Assembly: GCA_902557155.1 (NCBI GenBank)
Contig: CACDYR010000010.1
Location: forward strand, 1-34,998
Direction of reading: 5' to 3'
DNA: 34,998 bases
DNA from: an uncultured Pelagibacteraceae bacterium
GTDB taxonomy: Bacteria; Pseudomonadota; Alphaproteobacteria; Pelagibacterales; Pelagibacteraceae
The translations under genes and the position numbers were made by a program. Below are positions 1 through 7,428 of this stretch, in pieces; positions within the stretch are counted from its first letter, which is position 1, and every line of letters begins with the position of its first letter. Under the pieces are notes generated by a model. That model did not search any database. It saw only the letters and a program-made list of their open reading frames with translations, and had not been told where the DNA came from.

Positions 1-45
1 AAAAGACTTGATTTTAGGCCCTATTTTTAAATCTATTTGACTCAT
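1..45 (-). CDS. XRE-family regulator, N-terminal 15 codons only (truncated by window edge)
   Basis: Reading leftwards from an ATG at 45, the frame is open to the window edge and begins MSQIDLKIGPKIKSF. This looks like the lead-in to the first helix of an XRE/Cro helix-turn-helix domain, in the style of the RamB/ScfR short-chain acyl-CoA-responsive regulators. Regulators of that class are known to sit divergently from isocitrate lyase and control it. Here the next large gene on the other strand is aceA, and the gap contains repeated TTTGTAAA-like sites, which fits. Only 15 residues are visible, so the family call rests on the short N-terminus plus context. The rest lies outside the window. Confidence 0.55.
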   Translation of the reverse strand, partial: MSQIDLKIGPKIKSF

Positions 46-53
46 ATTTACTA

Positions 54-144
54 TATGTAAATTTTGTAAATTTATTTTTACAATATTTTTTCCTTATTTA
101 CAAAGCTTTTTAACGTTTTTTATAGATTTTGTAAATTCTGTAAA
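54..144. promoter_or_regulatory. Operator cluster of TTTGTAAA-like sites between the XRE regulator and aceA
   Basis: Six related 8-9 base sites lie in 91 bases: TATGTAAA (54-61), TTTGTAAA (63-70), TTTTACAA (76-83), TTTACAAA (97-104), TTTGTAAA (128-135) and TTCTGTAAA (136-144). TTTGTAAA and TTTACAAA are reverse complements, so sites occur in both orientations. RamB-type regulators of isocitrate lyase bind TTTGCAAA-like sequences, so these are good candidates for the sites of the divergent regulator. The last two lie just upstream of and against the -10-like TATAAT at 148-153. In so AT-rich a region some matches arise by chance, but the density is notable. Confidence 0.5.
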
Positions 145-147
145 ATA

Positions 148-153
148 TATAAT
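148..153 (+). promoter_or_regulatory. aceA: Candidate -10 element for the aceA transcript
   Basis: A perfect TATAAT lies here, with no good TTGACA-like -35 at the usual distance, which suits an activator-dependent or operator-covered promoter. Transcription would start near 159-160, practically on the ATG of the small ORF at 158. That ORF would then be leaderless, or the aceA mRNA would have a leader of about 210 bases. Confidence 0.4.
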
Positions 154-157
154 TTAC

Positions 158-319
158 ATGGATAAAAATTTAAAAAACACGGAAAATGAAGCTCAAATCA
201 TCAAAAAAGAGGACTTAGATCAGCATAATAGTAGAGGAATCTATATGAGAGATGATCATTGTGATTGGGGTTCAAGTGGAATGAGTGAGCTAATGAAAGC
301 CTTAGACGATAGCAACTAG
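158..319 (+). CDS. Small 53-residue hypothetical protein upstream of aceA
   Basis: An ATG at 158 opens 53 codons ending in TAG at 317-319, 51 bases before aceA and on the same strand. The product is hydrophilic: a charged, Asn/Lys/Glu-rich N-terminal half, then a compact segment with RDDHCDWGSSGM around residues 31-42, one Cys and one Trp, and no signal peptide or membrane segment. I do not recognise the family. No Shine-Dalgarno precedes it, and the candidate -10 at 148-153 would place the transcript start on its ATG, so translation would have to be leaderless. It may be a real small protein, a leader peptide of aceA, or a chance ORF. Conservation in other SAR11 genomes would decide. Confidence 0.45.
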   Translation: MDKNLKNTENEAQIIKKEDLDQHNSRGIYMRDDHCDWGSSGMSELMKALDDSN

Positions 320-370
320 TTCATTCTTCTTATTCAATTTTCTAAATTAAAACACAAAGGAAACTAAAAA

Positions 371-1645
371 ATGAGTGCAGAAAAAATCTCATACGACTTA
401 AAAAGATTTGCTGGAATAAAAAGAGACTATACAGAGGAAGAAGTTGAAAGATTAAGAGGCTCAATTAAAATTGAATATTCTTTGTGTAAAAACCAATCAC
501 AAAAACTTTGGAAACTTTTAAATTCTGAGCCCTATGTAAATACACTTGGGTCTCTATCGGGTAATCAAGCTGTACAACATGCAAAAGCTGGTTTAAAAGC
601 AATTTATTTAAGCGGATGGCAAGTTGCTGCTGACGCTAATACAGCTGGTGAAATGTATCCAGATCAATCTTTATATCCATATGACAGTGCGCCAAAATTA
701 GTTGAGTCTATGAACAATTCTTTAATTAGAGCTGATCAAATTCAACATATGGAAATACAAGACGGTGATATGAAAAAAGAGGAAAGAACAGATTATATGT
801 TGCCTATTATTGCTGATGGTGAAGCTGGATTTGGTGGTCCATTAAATGTATTTGAATTAACTAAAAAATTTATAAGAGCAGGTGCTGCAGGTGTACATTT
901 TGAAGATCAACTAGCTAGTGAAAAAAAATGTGGTCACATGGGTGGTAAAGTTTTAGTTCCAACTAGTACCATGGTCAAAAACTTAAAAGCTGCAAGATTA
1001 GCTGCTGATATTGCAGAGGTTCCATTAATTATTTTAGCTAGAACTGATGCGAATGCTGCAAAACTAATTACGAATGATTTTGATGAAAATGATAAACCAT
1101 TTTTAACAGGCGAAAGATCTCCTGAAGGTTTTCATTATGTCAAAGATGGAATTGAACAGGCTATCTCTAGAGGTTTAGCTTATGCACCTTACGCTGATTT
1201 AATTTGGTGTGAAACAGCAACACCTAATTTAGCAGAAGCTAAAAAGTTTGCTGATGCTATACATGAAAAATTTCCTGGAAAACTTTTAGCTTATAATTGT
1301 TCTCCGTCTTTTAATTGGAAAAAACATTTAAGTGATGATGAAATTGCTTCATTCCAACAAGAGATTGCTAAAATGGGTTATAAATTTCAATTCATTACTC
1401 TTGCTGGTTTTCATACTCAAAATATTGCAATCTTTGAACTTGCTGAAAAATACAGAAAAGAAGGTATGGCTGCATACTCTAGAATTCAACAACAAGAATT
1501 TGCTCGAGAAAAAGATGGTTATACTAGCGTTAAACACCAAAGAGAAGTTGGTACATCTTATTTTGATGCAGTATCAAATACTATCAGTAGCGGTCAAAGC
1601 TCAACTACAGCAATGGCTGGATCAACTGAATCAGAACAATTTTAA
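371..1645 (+). CDS. aceA: Isocitrate lyase
   Basis: This enzyme cleaves isocitrate to glyoxylate and succinate, the first step of the glyoxylate shunt, in the cytoplasm. The 424-residue length is typical of bacterial isocitrate lyase. The family signature [11 protein letters not shown] begins at residue 185, with the catalytic Cys at 187, and the metal/substrate loop [10 protein letters not shown] lies at 147-156. An [10 protein letters not shown] segment at 81-90 also matches the family. The ATG at 371 follows AAAGGAA at 356-362, a fair ribosome binding site. The C-terminal tail (about 400-424) is Ser/Thr-rich and likely flexible. It probably answers to the divergent XRE-type regulator through the sites at 54-144. 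A hairpin terminator follows at 1675. Confidence 0.96.
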   Translation: MSAEKISYDLKRFAGIKRDYTEEEVERLRGSIKIEYSLCKNQSQKLWKLLNSEPYVNTLGSLSGNQAVQHAKAGLKAIYLSGWQVAADANTAGEMYPDQSLYPYDSAPKLVESMNNSLIRADQIQHMEIQDGDMKKEERTDYMLPIIADGEAGFGGPLNVFELTKKFIRAGAAGVHFEDQLASEKKCGHMGGKVLVPTSTMVKNLKAARLAADIAEVPLIILARTDANAAKLITNDFDENDKPFLTGERSPEGFHYVKDGIEQAISRGLAYAPYADLIWCETATPNLAEAKKFADAIHEKFPGKLLAYNCSPSFNWKKHLSDDEIASFQQEIAKMGYKFQFITLAGFHTQNIAIFELAEKYRKEGMAAYSRIQQQEFAREKDGYTSVKHQREVGTSYFDAVSNTISSGQSSTTAMAGSTESEQF

Positions 1646-1674
1646 AAAAATTACTTCCCTCTCCATTTTTTTAG

Positions 1675-1699
1675 TAGCCCTTAACAGGGCTATTTTTTT
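1675..1699 (+). terminator. Rho-independent terminator after aceA
   Basis: The stem TAGCCCT (1675-1681) pairs with AGGGCTA (1686-1692) around a TAAC loop, followed by seven T at 1693-1699. This is a textbook intrinsic terminator for aceA. Its left arm and loop (CCCTTAACAG, 1678-1687) can alternatively pair with CTGTTAAGGG at 1720-1729, next to the dmdA start. Confidence 0.85.
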
Positions 1700-1729
1700 G
1701 TTTGTAATTCATACCAAGACTGTTAAGGG
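1678..1729 (+). promoter_or_regulatory. dmdA: Candidate alternative hairpin (antiterminator / SD-sequestering) ahead of dmdA
   Basis: CCCTTAACAG (1678-1687) and CTGTTAAGGG (1720-1729) are perfect reverse complements over 10 bp, separated by 32 bases. Forming this pair would break the aceA terminator and at the same time bury the AAGGG at 1725-1729, the only Shine-Dalgarno candidate for dmdA (ATG at 1736). The two structures are mutually exclusive. That the switch is used is inference. Confidence 0.5.
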
Positions 1730-1735
1730 TCACAA

Positions 1736-2875
1736 ATGTCTAATAAAAACTTTGGTTTTGGAACACAAATAAGAAAGTCTCCATATTTTGACTCCACTGT
1801 AAAATGGGGAGCTACAGGTTTTTCTGTATATAATCATATGTATATCCCACGAGACTTTGGAAGTCCTGAACAAAACTTTTGGAACCTTATTGAAAAATCA
1901 ATTTTATGTGATGTGGCGGTTGAGAGACAGGTTGAAATAACTGGTCCTGATGCCTACAAATTTATTCAATTATTAACTCCTAGAGACCTTTCAAAATTAT
2001 CAATAGGACAGTGTAAATATGTATTAATCGTAAATAACGATGGAGGCATATTAAACGATCCAGTTTTACTAAGATTAGCAGAAAATCATTTTTGGTTATC
2101 CTTGGCAGATAGTGATGTTTTGTTATGGGCACAAGGTGTTGCGATTAATTCAGGTTTAGATGTTAAAATATCTGAACCAGATGTATCCCCTCTACAGTTA
2201 CAAGGCCCTACCTCACAAGAAATAATGGTCAAACTATTTGGTGAAGATATCAGAGATCTTAAATATTATTGGCTAAGAGAATATAAACTTGATGGAATTC
2301 CATTAATTGTTTCAAGAACAGGTTGGTCAAGTGAACTTGGTTACGAAATATATTTAAGAGATGGTTCAAAAGGAAATGAATTATATGAAAAAATTATGGC
2401 TGCTGGTAAAGAACATGGAATTCAACCAGGTCATACATCATCAATTAGAAGGATTGAAGGCGGTATGCTTTCATATCATGCGGATGCAGATATCCATACA
2501 AATCCATACGAATTAGGATTTGATAGATTAGTAAATTTAGAAACTGATATAGAATTTATAGGTAAAGAAGCTCTAAAAAAAATTAAACAAAATGGAATAA
2601 AGAGAAAACAGGTTGGTCTTATAATTGATTGTGATCCTTTATCAGGACCCAACACAACTTTTTGGCCAATTGAAAAAGATGGTAAGACAATTGGCAAAGT
2701 AACCTCAGCTGTGTATTCACCTAGATTAAAAAAGAATATTGCACTTGCAATGATAGAAATAAATTATTCAGAATTAGGAAATCAATTAGATGTTCAAACT
2801 CATGAAGGAAAATATTCTGCTACTGTTGTAGAAAAACCTTTTTATGATCCTAAAAAGAAAATAGCTAGTAGCTAA
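1736..2875 (+). CDS. dmdA: Dimethylsulfoniopropionate (DMSP) demethylase
   Basis: DmdA moves a methyl group from DMSP to tetrahydrofolate, giving methylmercaptopropionate, and belongs to the GcvT/aminomethyltransferase fold. At 379 residues it closely matches what I remember of the P. ubique enzyme: the KNFGFGTQIRKSPYFD start, GFSVYNHMYIPRDFG, ERQVEITGPDAYKF, LQLQGPTS, RTGWSSELGYE, SIRRIEGGMLSYHADADI and the KPFYDPKKK end. These features separate it from glycine-cleavage GcvT. The ATG is 5 bases after AAGGG (1725-1729). It has only 36 bases of its own upstream DNA after the aceA terminator, so it may rely on readthrough or on a promoter inside aceA. Its TAA overlaps the stop of the convergent ABC permease through CTAA at 2872-2875. 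Confidence 0.94.
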   Translation: MSNKNFGFGTQIRKSPYFDSTVKWGATGFSVYNHMYIPRDFGSPEQNFWNLIEKSILCDVAVERQVEITGPDAYKFIQLLTPRDLSKLSIGQCKYVLIVNNDGGILNDPVLLRLAENHFWLSLADSDVLLWAQGVAINSGLDVKISEPDVSPLQLQGPTSQEIMVKLFGEDIRDLKYYWLREYKLDGIPLIVSRTGWSSELGYEIYLRDGSKGNELYEKIMAAGKEHGIQPGHTSSIRRIEGGMLSYHADADIHTNPYELGFDRLVNLETDIEFIGKEALKKIKQNGIKRKQVGLIIDCDPLSGPNTTFWPIEKDGKTIGKVTSAVYSPRLKKNIALAMIEINYSELGNQLDVQTHEGKYSATVVEKPFYDPKKKIASS

Positions 2876-3639
2876 GATTTAATATTGTAACCTTTTTTAA
2901 GTAAAATAGTAACAATCGTGATGCATCCTAATAAAAAGGCAACCATAGAAATGATGCTAACCCAAATATTAAAATCTGATACTCCATAAAATGAAAATCT
3001 TAATCCATTTATTAAATAAACTACTGGATTAAAATATGTAACCATCTGCCAAAATTCTGGTAGCATATCTAAAGAATATAAACTTCCACCTAAAAATACC
3101 ATCGGAGTAATAACTAGTGTTGGTATAATTGACATTTGCTCAAAGTTAGAACTCATCAATCCGATTAAAAAACCAAACAAGGCAAAAGTAAAAGCAACTA
3201 AAACTAATAAAAATATCATTAATAAAGGATATTTTACATCTACCTCTACAAAAAATGTTGCCGTTATAAAAATTACAAAACCTACAATTAAAGTTTTTGT
3301 TGCTCCAGCACCAACAAAAGCAAGAACAATTTCTAAAGTTGATATGGGAGCTGCCAAGATTTCATAAATAGTCCCATTAAATTTAGGAAAAAATATACCA
3401 AAGGATGTGTTACTGATTGATTGAGTTAAAAGAGTAAGCATCAATAAACCTGGAACAATGTATGATCCATAACTAATCCCATCAATATTTTCTACATAGC
3501 CTCCAATTACTGATCCAAAAACAATAAAATATAAAGAGGTAGATAAAACTGGCGATAACAAAGATTGCATCAATGTTCGTTTAAATCTATCCATCTCATG
3601 TAGATAAATTGCTTTAAAAGCATAATAATTAAATTTCAT
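2872..3639 (-). CDS. ABC-2 type exporter permease
   Basis: The 255-residue membrane protein has about six hydrophobic spans (roughly 25-50, 60-80, 103-128, 137-162, 170-190, 225-248) and the layout of the ABC-2 permease family (YadH/NodJ-like), with a short cytoplasmic N-terminus. The [14 protein letters not shown] segment after the fifth span is typical of that family. It forms a pair with the ATPase at 3629, whose 3' end it overlaps by 11 bases, so the two are co-translated. The substrate cannot be read from sequence; drug, lipid or polysaccharide export are the usual roles. Its TAG shares CTAA with the TAA of dmdA on the other strand. Confidence 0.85.
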   Translation of the reverse strand: MKFNYYAFKAIYLHEMDRFKRTLMQSLLSPVLSTSLYFIVFGSVIGGYVENIDGISYGSYIVPGLLMLTLLTQSISNTSFGIFFPKFNGTIYEILAAPISTLEIVLAFVGAGATKTLIVGFVIFITATFFVEVDVKYPLLMIFLLVLVAFTFALFGFLIGLMSSNFEQMSIIPTLVITPMVFLGGSLYSLDMLPEFWQMVTYFNPVVYLINGLRFSFYGVSDFNIWVSIISMVAFLLGCITIVTILLKKGYNIKS

Positions 3640-4564
3640 TATTTTCCTTTACTAAGCTGACAAATATTTTTTCTAATGTACTTTGTTCTGTTTTTAAATC
3701 TTTTAATTTAAATCCTGCATCTTTTAAATCTTGAAGTAAATTTGTAATCCCTGTTTGTTTAGCTTGAACATTATAGATGTAATCAATTGACATTTTATCT
3801 TTGCCAATTTCAAGATTATATTTTTCTAAACTAACTGGTAATTCTTTAACTTCTTCTTGTAATTCCACAGTAAGTTTCTTATGTCCCATTTTCTTTAATA
3901 GTTCTTTTGTTTCATCTACAACTATAATTTCTCCTTGATTAATTACTCCTACCCTATCTGCAATAGCTTCAGCTTCCTCTATGTAATGTGTTGTTAAAAT
4001 TATCGTAACACCAGTTTTTCTTAAACTCTCAACAACTTTCCACATATCTTGTCTTAACTCAACATCTACACCAGCAGTTGGTTCATCTAAAAATAAAATG
4101 GTTGGTTCATGAGATAATGCTTTTGCAATTAAAACTCTTCTTTTCATTCCCCCAGATAATTGTCTAAGCCTTAAATCTTTTTTATCCCATAGACTTAAAT
4201 CTTTTAAAACTTTCTCAATATGTTTAGGGTCAGGTTTTTTCCCGTACAAACCTCTAGAATATGAAACGTTATTAAATACAGTTTCAAATTGCTCTAAAGT
4301 TAACTCTTGAGGAACTAATCCAATTCTAGATCTTGTTTCTCTATAATCATCAATAATATCAAATTCATCTACTGTAACTTTCCCAGAAGATGGTCTTACT
4401 ATCCCGCAGATAATACTTATAAGCGTAGTTTTTCCTGCACCATTTGGTCCTAGCATTGCAAAAATTTCACCCTTTTTAATATTTAGGTTTATTTTTTTTA
4501 ATGCCTCAAAACCATTGTCGTACACTTTTGACAGGTTATTTATGCTTATTTGATCGTTTGACAT
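3629..4564 (-). CDS. ABC-2 type exporter ATP-binding protein
   Basis: This cytoplasmic ATPase partners the permease at 2872. Numbered from the ATG at 4564 (311 residues), Walker A is GPNGAGKTT (39-47), the ABC signature LSGGM (136-140) and Walker B ILFLDEP (156-162), followed by a TTH switch histidine. The variant signature LSGGM with following KRR is typical of DrrA/NodI/YadG exporters. A C-terminal extension of about 90 residues follows, as in that group. Three starts are possible: TTG at 4588, ATG at 4576 and ATG at 4564. None has a good Shine-Dalgarno. I chose 4564 because it gives the usual short lead before the first beta strand. The gene is divergent from the thioredoxin-like gene, with a 69-base gap. 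Confidence 0.88.
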   Translation of the reverse strand: MSNDQISINNLSKVYDNGFEALKKINLNIKKGEIFAMLGPNGAGKTTLISIICGIVRPSSGKVTVDEFDIIDDYRETRSRIGLVPQELTLEQFETVFNNVSYSRGLYGKKPDPKHIEKVLKDLSLWDKKDLRLRQLSGGMKRRVLIAKALSHEPTILFLDEPTAGVDVELRQDMWKVVESLRKTGVTIILTTHYIEEAEAIADRVGVINQGEIIVVDETKELLKKMGHKKLTVELQEEVKELPVSLEKYNLEIGKDKMSIDYIYNVQAKQTGITNLLQDLKDAGFKLKDLKTEQSTLEKIFVSLVKENNEI

Positions 4565-4633
4565 GTAGTTAGGCATATATAGAGACAATTTATAGTATTA
4601 CAATAAATTAAAATTTACCTTAATTTTGGTTTA

Positions 4634-5002
4634 ATGAAAAAATTTTTAGTATTTATCTGTTTTGTATTAGCATTTAGCACCAAGGCAATTGGAAAAGAAA
4701 CCACTTATAGTAAAGAGTTATTCGACAAAGCATTATTGGAAGGAAAAGTTGTAGTTGTAAGTTCTTGGATTAAATATTGCACTTCTTGTGCGAGCCAAAT
4801 GAAAGTTCTTGAAAAAGCTAAAAATGATTTTGATAATATGGAATACTTTGCTTTTGATGTAACAAATAAAGAAATTGCTAAATTTTTTAACGTTCAATAT
4901 CAAACAACACTTTTAATTTTTAAAGATAATAAAGAAGTTTATAGAAGCATTGGTGAGACCACCAAAGAACTTATTTATGATGCTTTAAAATCCTCTATCT
5001 GA
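4634..5002 (+). CDS. Secreted thioredoxin-like protein with CTSC motif
   Basis: The 122-residue protein starts with a signal peptide (MKKFLVFICFVLAFSTKAIG, 1-20), so it should act in the periplasm or be membrane-tethered. It has a thioredoxin fold with the redox motif WIKYCTSC (Cys49 and Cys52) and a later YQTTLLIF strand where thioredoxins have the cis-Pro loop. The cis-Pro itself is replaced by Thr. It most resembles the C-terminal domain of DsbD or small DsbD-like thiol reductases. A role in periplasmic thiol reduction or cytochrome c maturation is possible but not shown by neighbours. Its 3' end overlaps thiV tail-to-tail by 8 bases. Confidence 0.8.
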   Translation: MKKFLVFICFVLAFSTKAIGKETTYSKELFDKALLEGKVVVVSSWIKYCTSCASQMKVLEKAKNDFDNMEYFAFDVTNKEIAKFFNVQYQTTLLIFKDNKEVYRSIGETTKELIYDALKSSI

Positions 5003-6434
5003 ATTTAATTTTTAAAATTATTGCAGGCAAGAAAGTTGCAATTAAAAAAGATAAAAATAATAATGATTGAGCTATAAAAGGTGAAAACAAGTCTTTAGAC
5101 AAAAATACTCCCACTAATAAACTTTTAGAAAAATCTGGAAATGGAAACATTAAAAATCCAGCAAATAAACCAATTATAATTGAAACATAAGCAGTTTTTT
5201 CATTCACTTTATTATAGAAACTATAAAAAACAGTCACTACAAACGCACAACAAAATAAATCTGCAAGAAGGAATAAATATAAAATATCAAATCCTTTTGA
5301 AGCAACACCAAATGCAATTACTGATAAGATTAAAATGAAATATTTAGATATTTTTAAGTAATCAGTTTTTTCATCTAAATTAAAAGTTGCTTTGCCATCA
5401 ACTACAAATAAACTAGAAATAGCATTAAACAAAGTATCAACAGTAGAAATTGTTAATGCAAGACCAAGGATAATGATCAATAAGGATAAAATCTCGGTTT
5501 GATCTTTTAATAACAAACTAAAAAATCCTAAATCAGGTCTAACAGATGGATCAATTGAAAATGAAACCATTCCAATAAAACCCATTAAAAAAACTATTGG
5601 AACAATAATAAAGAAAGAAATTATCAAACTACTTTTTAGTGTTTGATAATCTTTTGCTGCATATACTCTTTGCCAATTTCCTTGATGAAATAAATTAGTT
5701 GCTGCAACTGCTATAAAGAAAGTTAACCCAGCAGTATATCCTGGTATATAATTTGAACTTAATAGTTGAGGGTTTTTCTCATTAATTAAAGAAAATGAAA
5801 AATTATCTCCTGAAGATGAGCTAATAATTGAAATCAAAATAAATAATAAAACACCAATTACAATCATTTGAATATTGTCAGTAAATATTGATGCTCTTAA
5901 TCCCCCATAAAGAGTGTAACTTAAGGTAGCTACCAAGACTATTAATGCTGTAATCCACAATTCTGTTCCGGATATATAATTAATTAATACAGCAACTGCC
6001 GTTACTTCTGCACAAAGAAAAATGAACATATAAAAGATTGTCATTAATAAAATTAACTTAAATAGACTTTTGCCAAATTTCTTTCTCATAAACTCAACTA
6101 AAGAAGATCCTTTTGGAAACTCATTTCTAATTTTTTTTCCAAAATAAATTAAGAAAATCATTGGAAAAGCTGTGCCTAATGCATAACCAATAACAGCACC
6201 TGCCCCGCCCCACGTTGCGGCCGCAACTGGTCCAAATAAAATCCAAGCTCCCAAAGCCGATGCTACAAGACTTGTGGTAAGTGAAAATAAACCAACGTTT
6301 CTATTTGCAGTTAAATAATTATTAATTCCTGGAAATTTTTTAGAATGAAGAATTCCTAAAAAAGCAAATATTATACTAATTGTGATTACTAATATTAATG
6401 ATGTTGATTGACTTAAAAAATATGTTTTATCCAT
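4995..6434 (-). CDS. thiV: Sodium:solute symporter, putative thiamin-pyrimidine (HMP) transporter
   Basis: The 479-residue, very hydrophobic protein has about 13 membrane spans and SSS-family features: AWILFGPVAAATWGGAGAVIGYA near residues 63-85, a FHQGNWQRVYAAK segment near 250-262, and an STVDTLFNAISS segment near 330-341. A TPP riboswitch covers its entire leader (6436-6500), so it should be shut down when thiamin pyrophosphate is plentiful. In SAR11 this combination is known as ThiV, the proposed importer of the thiamin pyrimidine precursor HMP that the group cannot make. The family alone would allow other solutes; the riboswitch drives the specific call. The ATG at 6434 sits 4 bases after the AAGGGA that ends the riboswitch. 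Confidence 0.87.
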   Translation of the reverse strand: MDKTYFLSQSTSLILVITISIIFAFLGILHSKKFPGINNYLTANRNVGLFSLTTSLVASALGAWILFGPVAAATWGGAGAVIGYALGTAFPMIFLIYFGKKIRNEFPKGSSLVEFMRKKFGKSLFKLILLMTIFYMFIFLCAEVTAVAVLINYISGTELWITALIVLVATLSYTLYGGLRASIFTDNIQMIVIGVLLFILISIISSSSGDNFSFSLINEKNPQLLSSNYIPGYTAGLTFFIAVAATNLFHQGNWQRVYAAKDYQTLKSSLIISFFIIVPIVFLMGFIGMVSFSIDPSVRPDLGFFSLLLKDQTEILSLLIIILGLALTISTVDTLFNAISSLFVVDGKATFNLDEKTDYLKISKYFILILSVIAFGVASKGFDILYLFLLADLFCCAFVVTVFYSFYNKVNEKTAYVSIIIGLFAGFLMFPFPDFSKSLLVGVFLSKDLFSPFIAQSLLFLSFLIATFLPAIILKIKFR

Positions 6435-6435
6435 T

Positions 6436-6500
6436 TTATCCCTTTCTGAATTACCGGACAGGTTCTTAGGGTATGATCTCAGTCTGTTAAGACACCCCTT
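6436..6500 (-). promoter_or_regulatory. TPP riboswitch (THI element) controlling thiV
   Basis: Read on the minus strand, conserved THI-box parts occur in order: AAGGGGTGTC (from 6500), a short P3 hairpin GTCT-TAAC-AGAC, the core CTGAGA (6482-6477), ATACCCT, GAACCTG (6465-6459), and AAGGGA at the 3' end (6444-6439). These are the helix-junction sequences that bind TPP. The P4/P5 arm between ACCTG and AAGGGA is shorter than usual. AAGGGA doubles as the thiV Shine-Dalgarno, 4 bases before ATG, which points to translational control by direct occlusion. Confidence 0.92.
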
Positions 6501-6514
6501 TAAATAATCTTTAT

Positions 6515-6520
6515 ATTATA
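6515..6520 (-). promoter_or_regulatory. thiV: Candidate -10 element of the thiV promoter
   Basis: A perfect TATAAT on the minus strand lies 15 bases upstream of the first conserved riboswitch base, placing the transcript start near 6508, just ahead of the aptamer. No clear -35 was seen. Confidence 0.5.
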
Positions 6521-6560
6521 TTAATCGATATAGCTAGTGATTTAAAATTTATTTCTTAAA

Positions 6561-6854
6561 TTATTTTTGACTTTTATGATTCATTATTTCAATCATGCAT
6601 TGAGTTGCATACTCTCTCCACTCAGATGATGTTTTGCTCTTTAAGCTATTCAGATGATTTCTATTACTTTGAATATCATCTTTATGCTTTAATTTGTCCG
6701 CTCCATTTAAGTTTTTCTCCATTTCAGACAAATTAGTTTCCATTGCTTTTATCCACTCGTTTCCAAGCTCAATACATTTTTGATCATCTTTTTCATCACA
6801 AATTTGTTTAAAAAAATTAAAAATAACATCATCAGTATTTACTGAAGTATTCAT
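6561..6854 (-). CDS. Hypothetical 97-residue soluble protein
   Basis: I do not recognise this protein. It is charged and probably all-helical, rich in Lys, Asn and Glu, with heptad-like stretches at about 20-75, and no signal peptide or membrane span. Three Cys occur (about 19, 27 and 86), the first within ICDEKDDQKC. The ATG at 6854 lies 3 bases after the stop of the secreted pentapeptide-repeat protein upstream, so the two are probably co-transcribed. The composition matches its neighbours and gives no sign of transfer. No function can be assigned. Confidence 0.7.
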   Translation of the reverse strand: MNTSVNTDDVIFNFFKQICDEKDDQKCIELGNEWIKAMETNLSEMEKNLNGADKLKHKDDIQSNRNHLNSLKSKTSSEWREYATQCMIEIMNHKSQK

Positions 6855-6857
6855 TAA

Positions 6858-7367
6858 TTATTGTTTACAGGTACCAATAGATTCAGGACCGCAAGTTTGA
6901 CCATTGGTCCACGTTGCTCCAGTTAAATTAGCTCCATCAAAATTAGCATTGGTGATGTTAGAAGAGGTAAAGTTAGCTTCCATCAAATTAGAGTTTTGAA
7001 AATTAGCTTCTATTAAGGTTGCTCCCATAAAATCAACTCTAGTTAGATTTGCTCCAGTAAAGTTAGTTTTTTCAAAATTTGCACCAATTGAAACAGACTC
7101 GTAAAGATTAGCTCTTACAAAAGTAGACTCTGGAAAAGTTCCAAACGATAGATTTGAAGTCATCATGATACTTTTATCAAAGTTCACTTGAATAAAACTT
7201 GCAAAAGAAAGGTTTGAATTTGGAAGATAACTTCCTTGCAAATCTTGTGAGTCTGAAAATCTACAATTAGAATAATCAACACCTTCTGTTAAAGGATCAT
7301 CGCATTCAGCATTTGAATTTGTGAAAAATAACAAACTAAATAAAGCAAATAAGATAATTTTTTTCAT
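6858..7367 (-). CDS. Secreted pentapeptide-repeat protein
   Basis: From the ATG at 7367 the protein is 169 residues and starts with a signal peptide (MKKIILFALFSLLFFTNSNA), so it is exported. The longer frame from 7382 would need a TTG start and push five residues before the signal peptide; I rejected it. From about residue 30 to 155 there are tandem A(N/D)(L/F)xx repeats, for example GANFEKTNFTGANLTRVDF and EANFQNSNLMEANF, which predict a right-handed quadrilateral beta helix. A pair of Cys near each end (ECDD/NCRF and QTCGPESIGTC) may form disulfide caps. The partner or target is unknown. It is followed after 3 bases by the 97-residue hypothetical gene. Confidence 0.85.
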   Translation of the reverse strand: MKKIILFALFSLLFFTNSNAECDDPLTEGVDYSNCRFSDSQDLQGSYLPNSNLSFASFIQVNFDKSIMMTSNLSFGTFPESTFVRANLYESVSIGANFEKTNFTGANLTRVDFMGATLIEANFQNSNLMEANFTSSNITNANFDGANLTGATWTNGQTCGPESIGTCKQ

Positions 7368-7428
7368 ATAAAAAGTTAACAAATAAAATATGTCAAAACA
7401 ATGAATGATTTAAATTTTAATAAAAATT

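Noticed and set aside
1332..1772. 146-codon plus-strand frame overlapping the end of aceA and the start of dmdA
   Set aside because: It lies out of frame over two well-supported genes, is Leu/Lys-rich low-complexity, and has no family resemblance.
4565..4588. Longer N-terminus of the ABC-2 ATPase from TTG at 4588
   Set aside because: It needs a rare start without Shine-Dalgarno and adds a lead not expected in the family; ATG at 4564 or 4576 is preferred.
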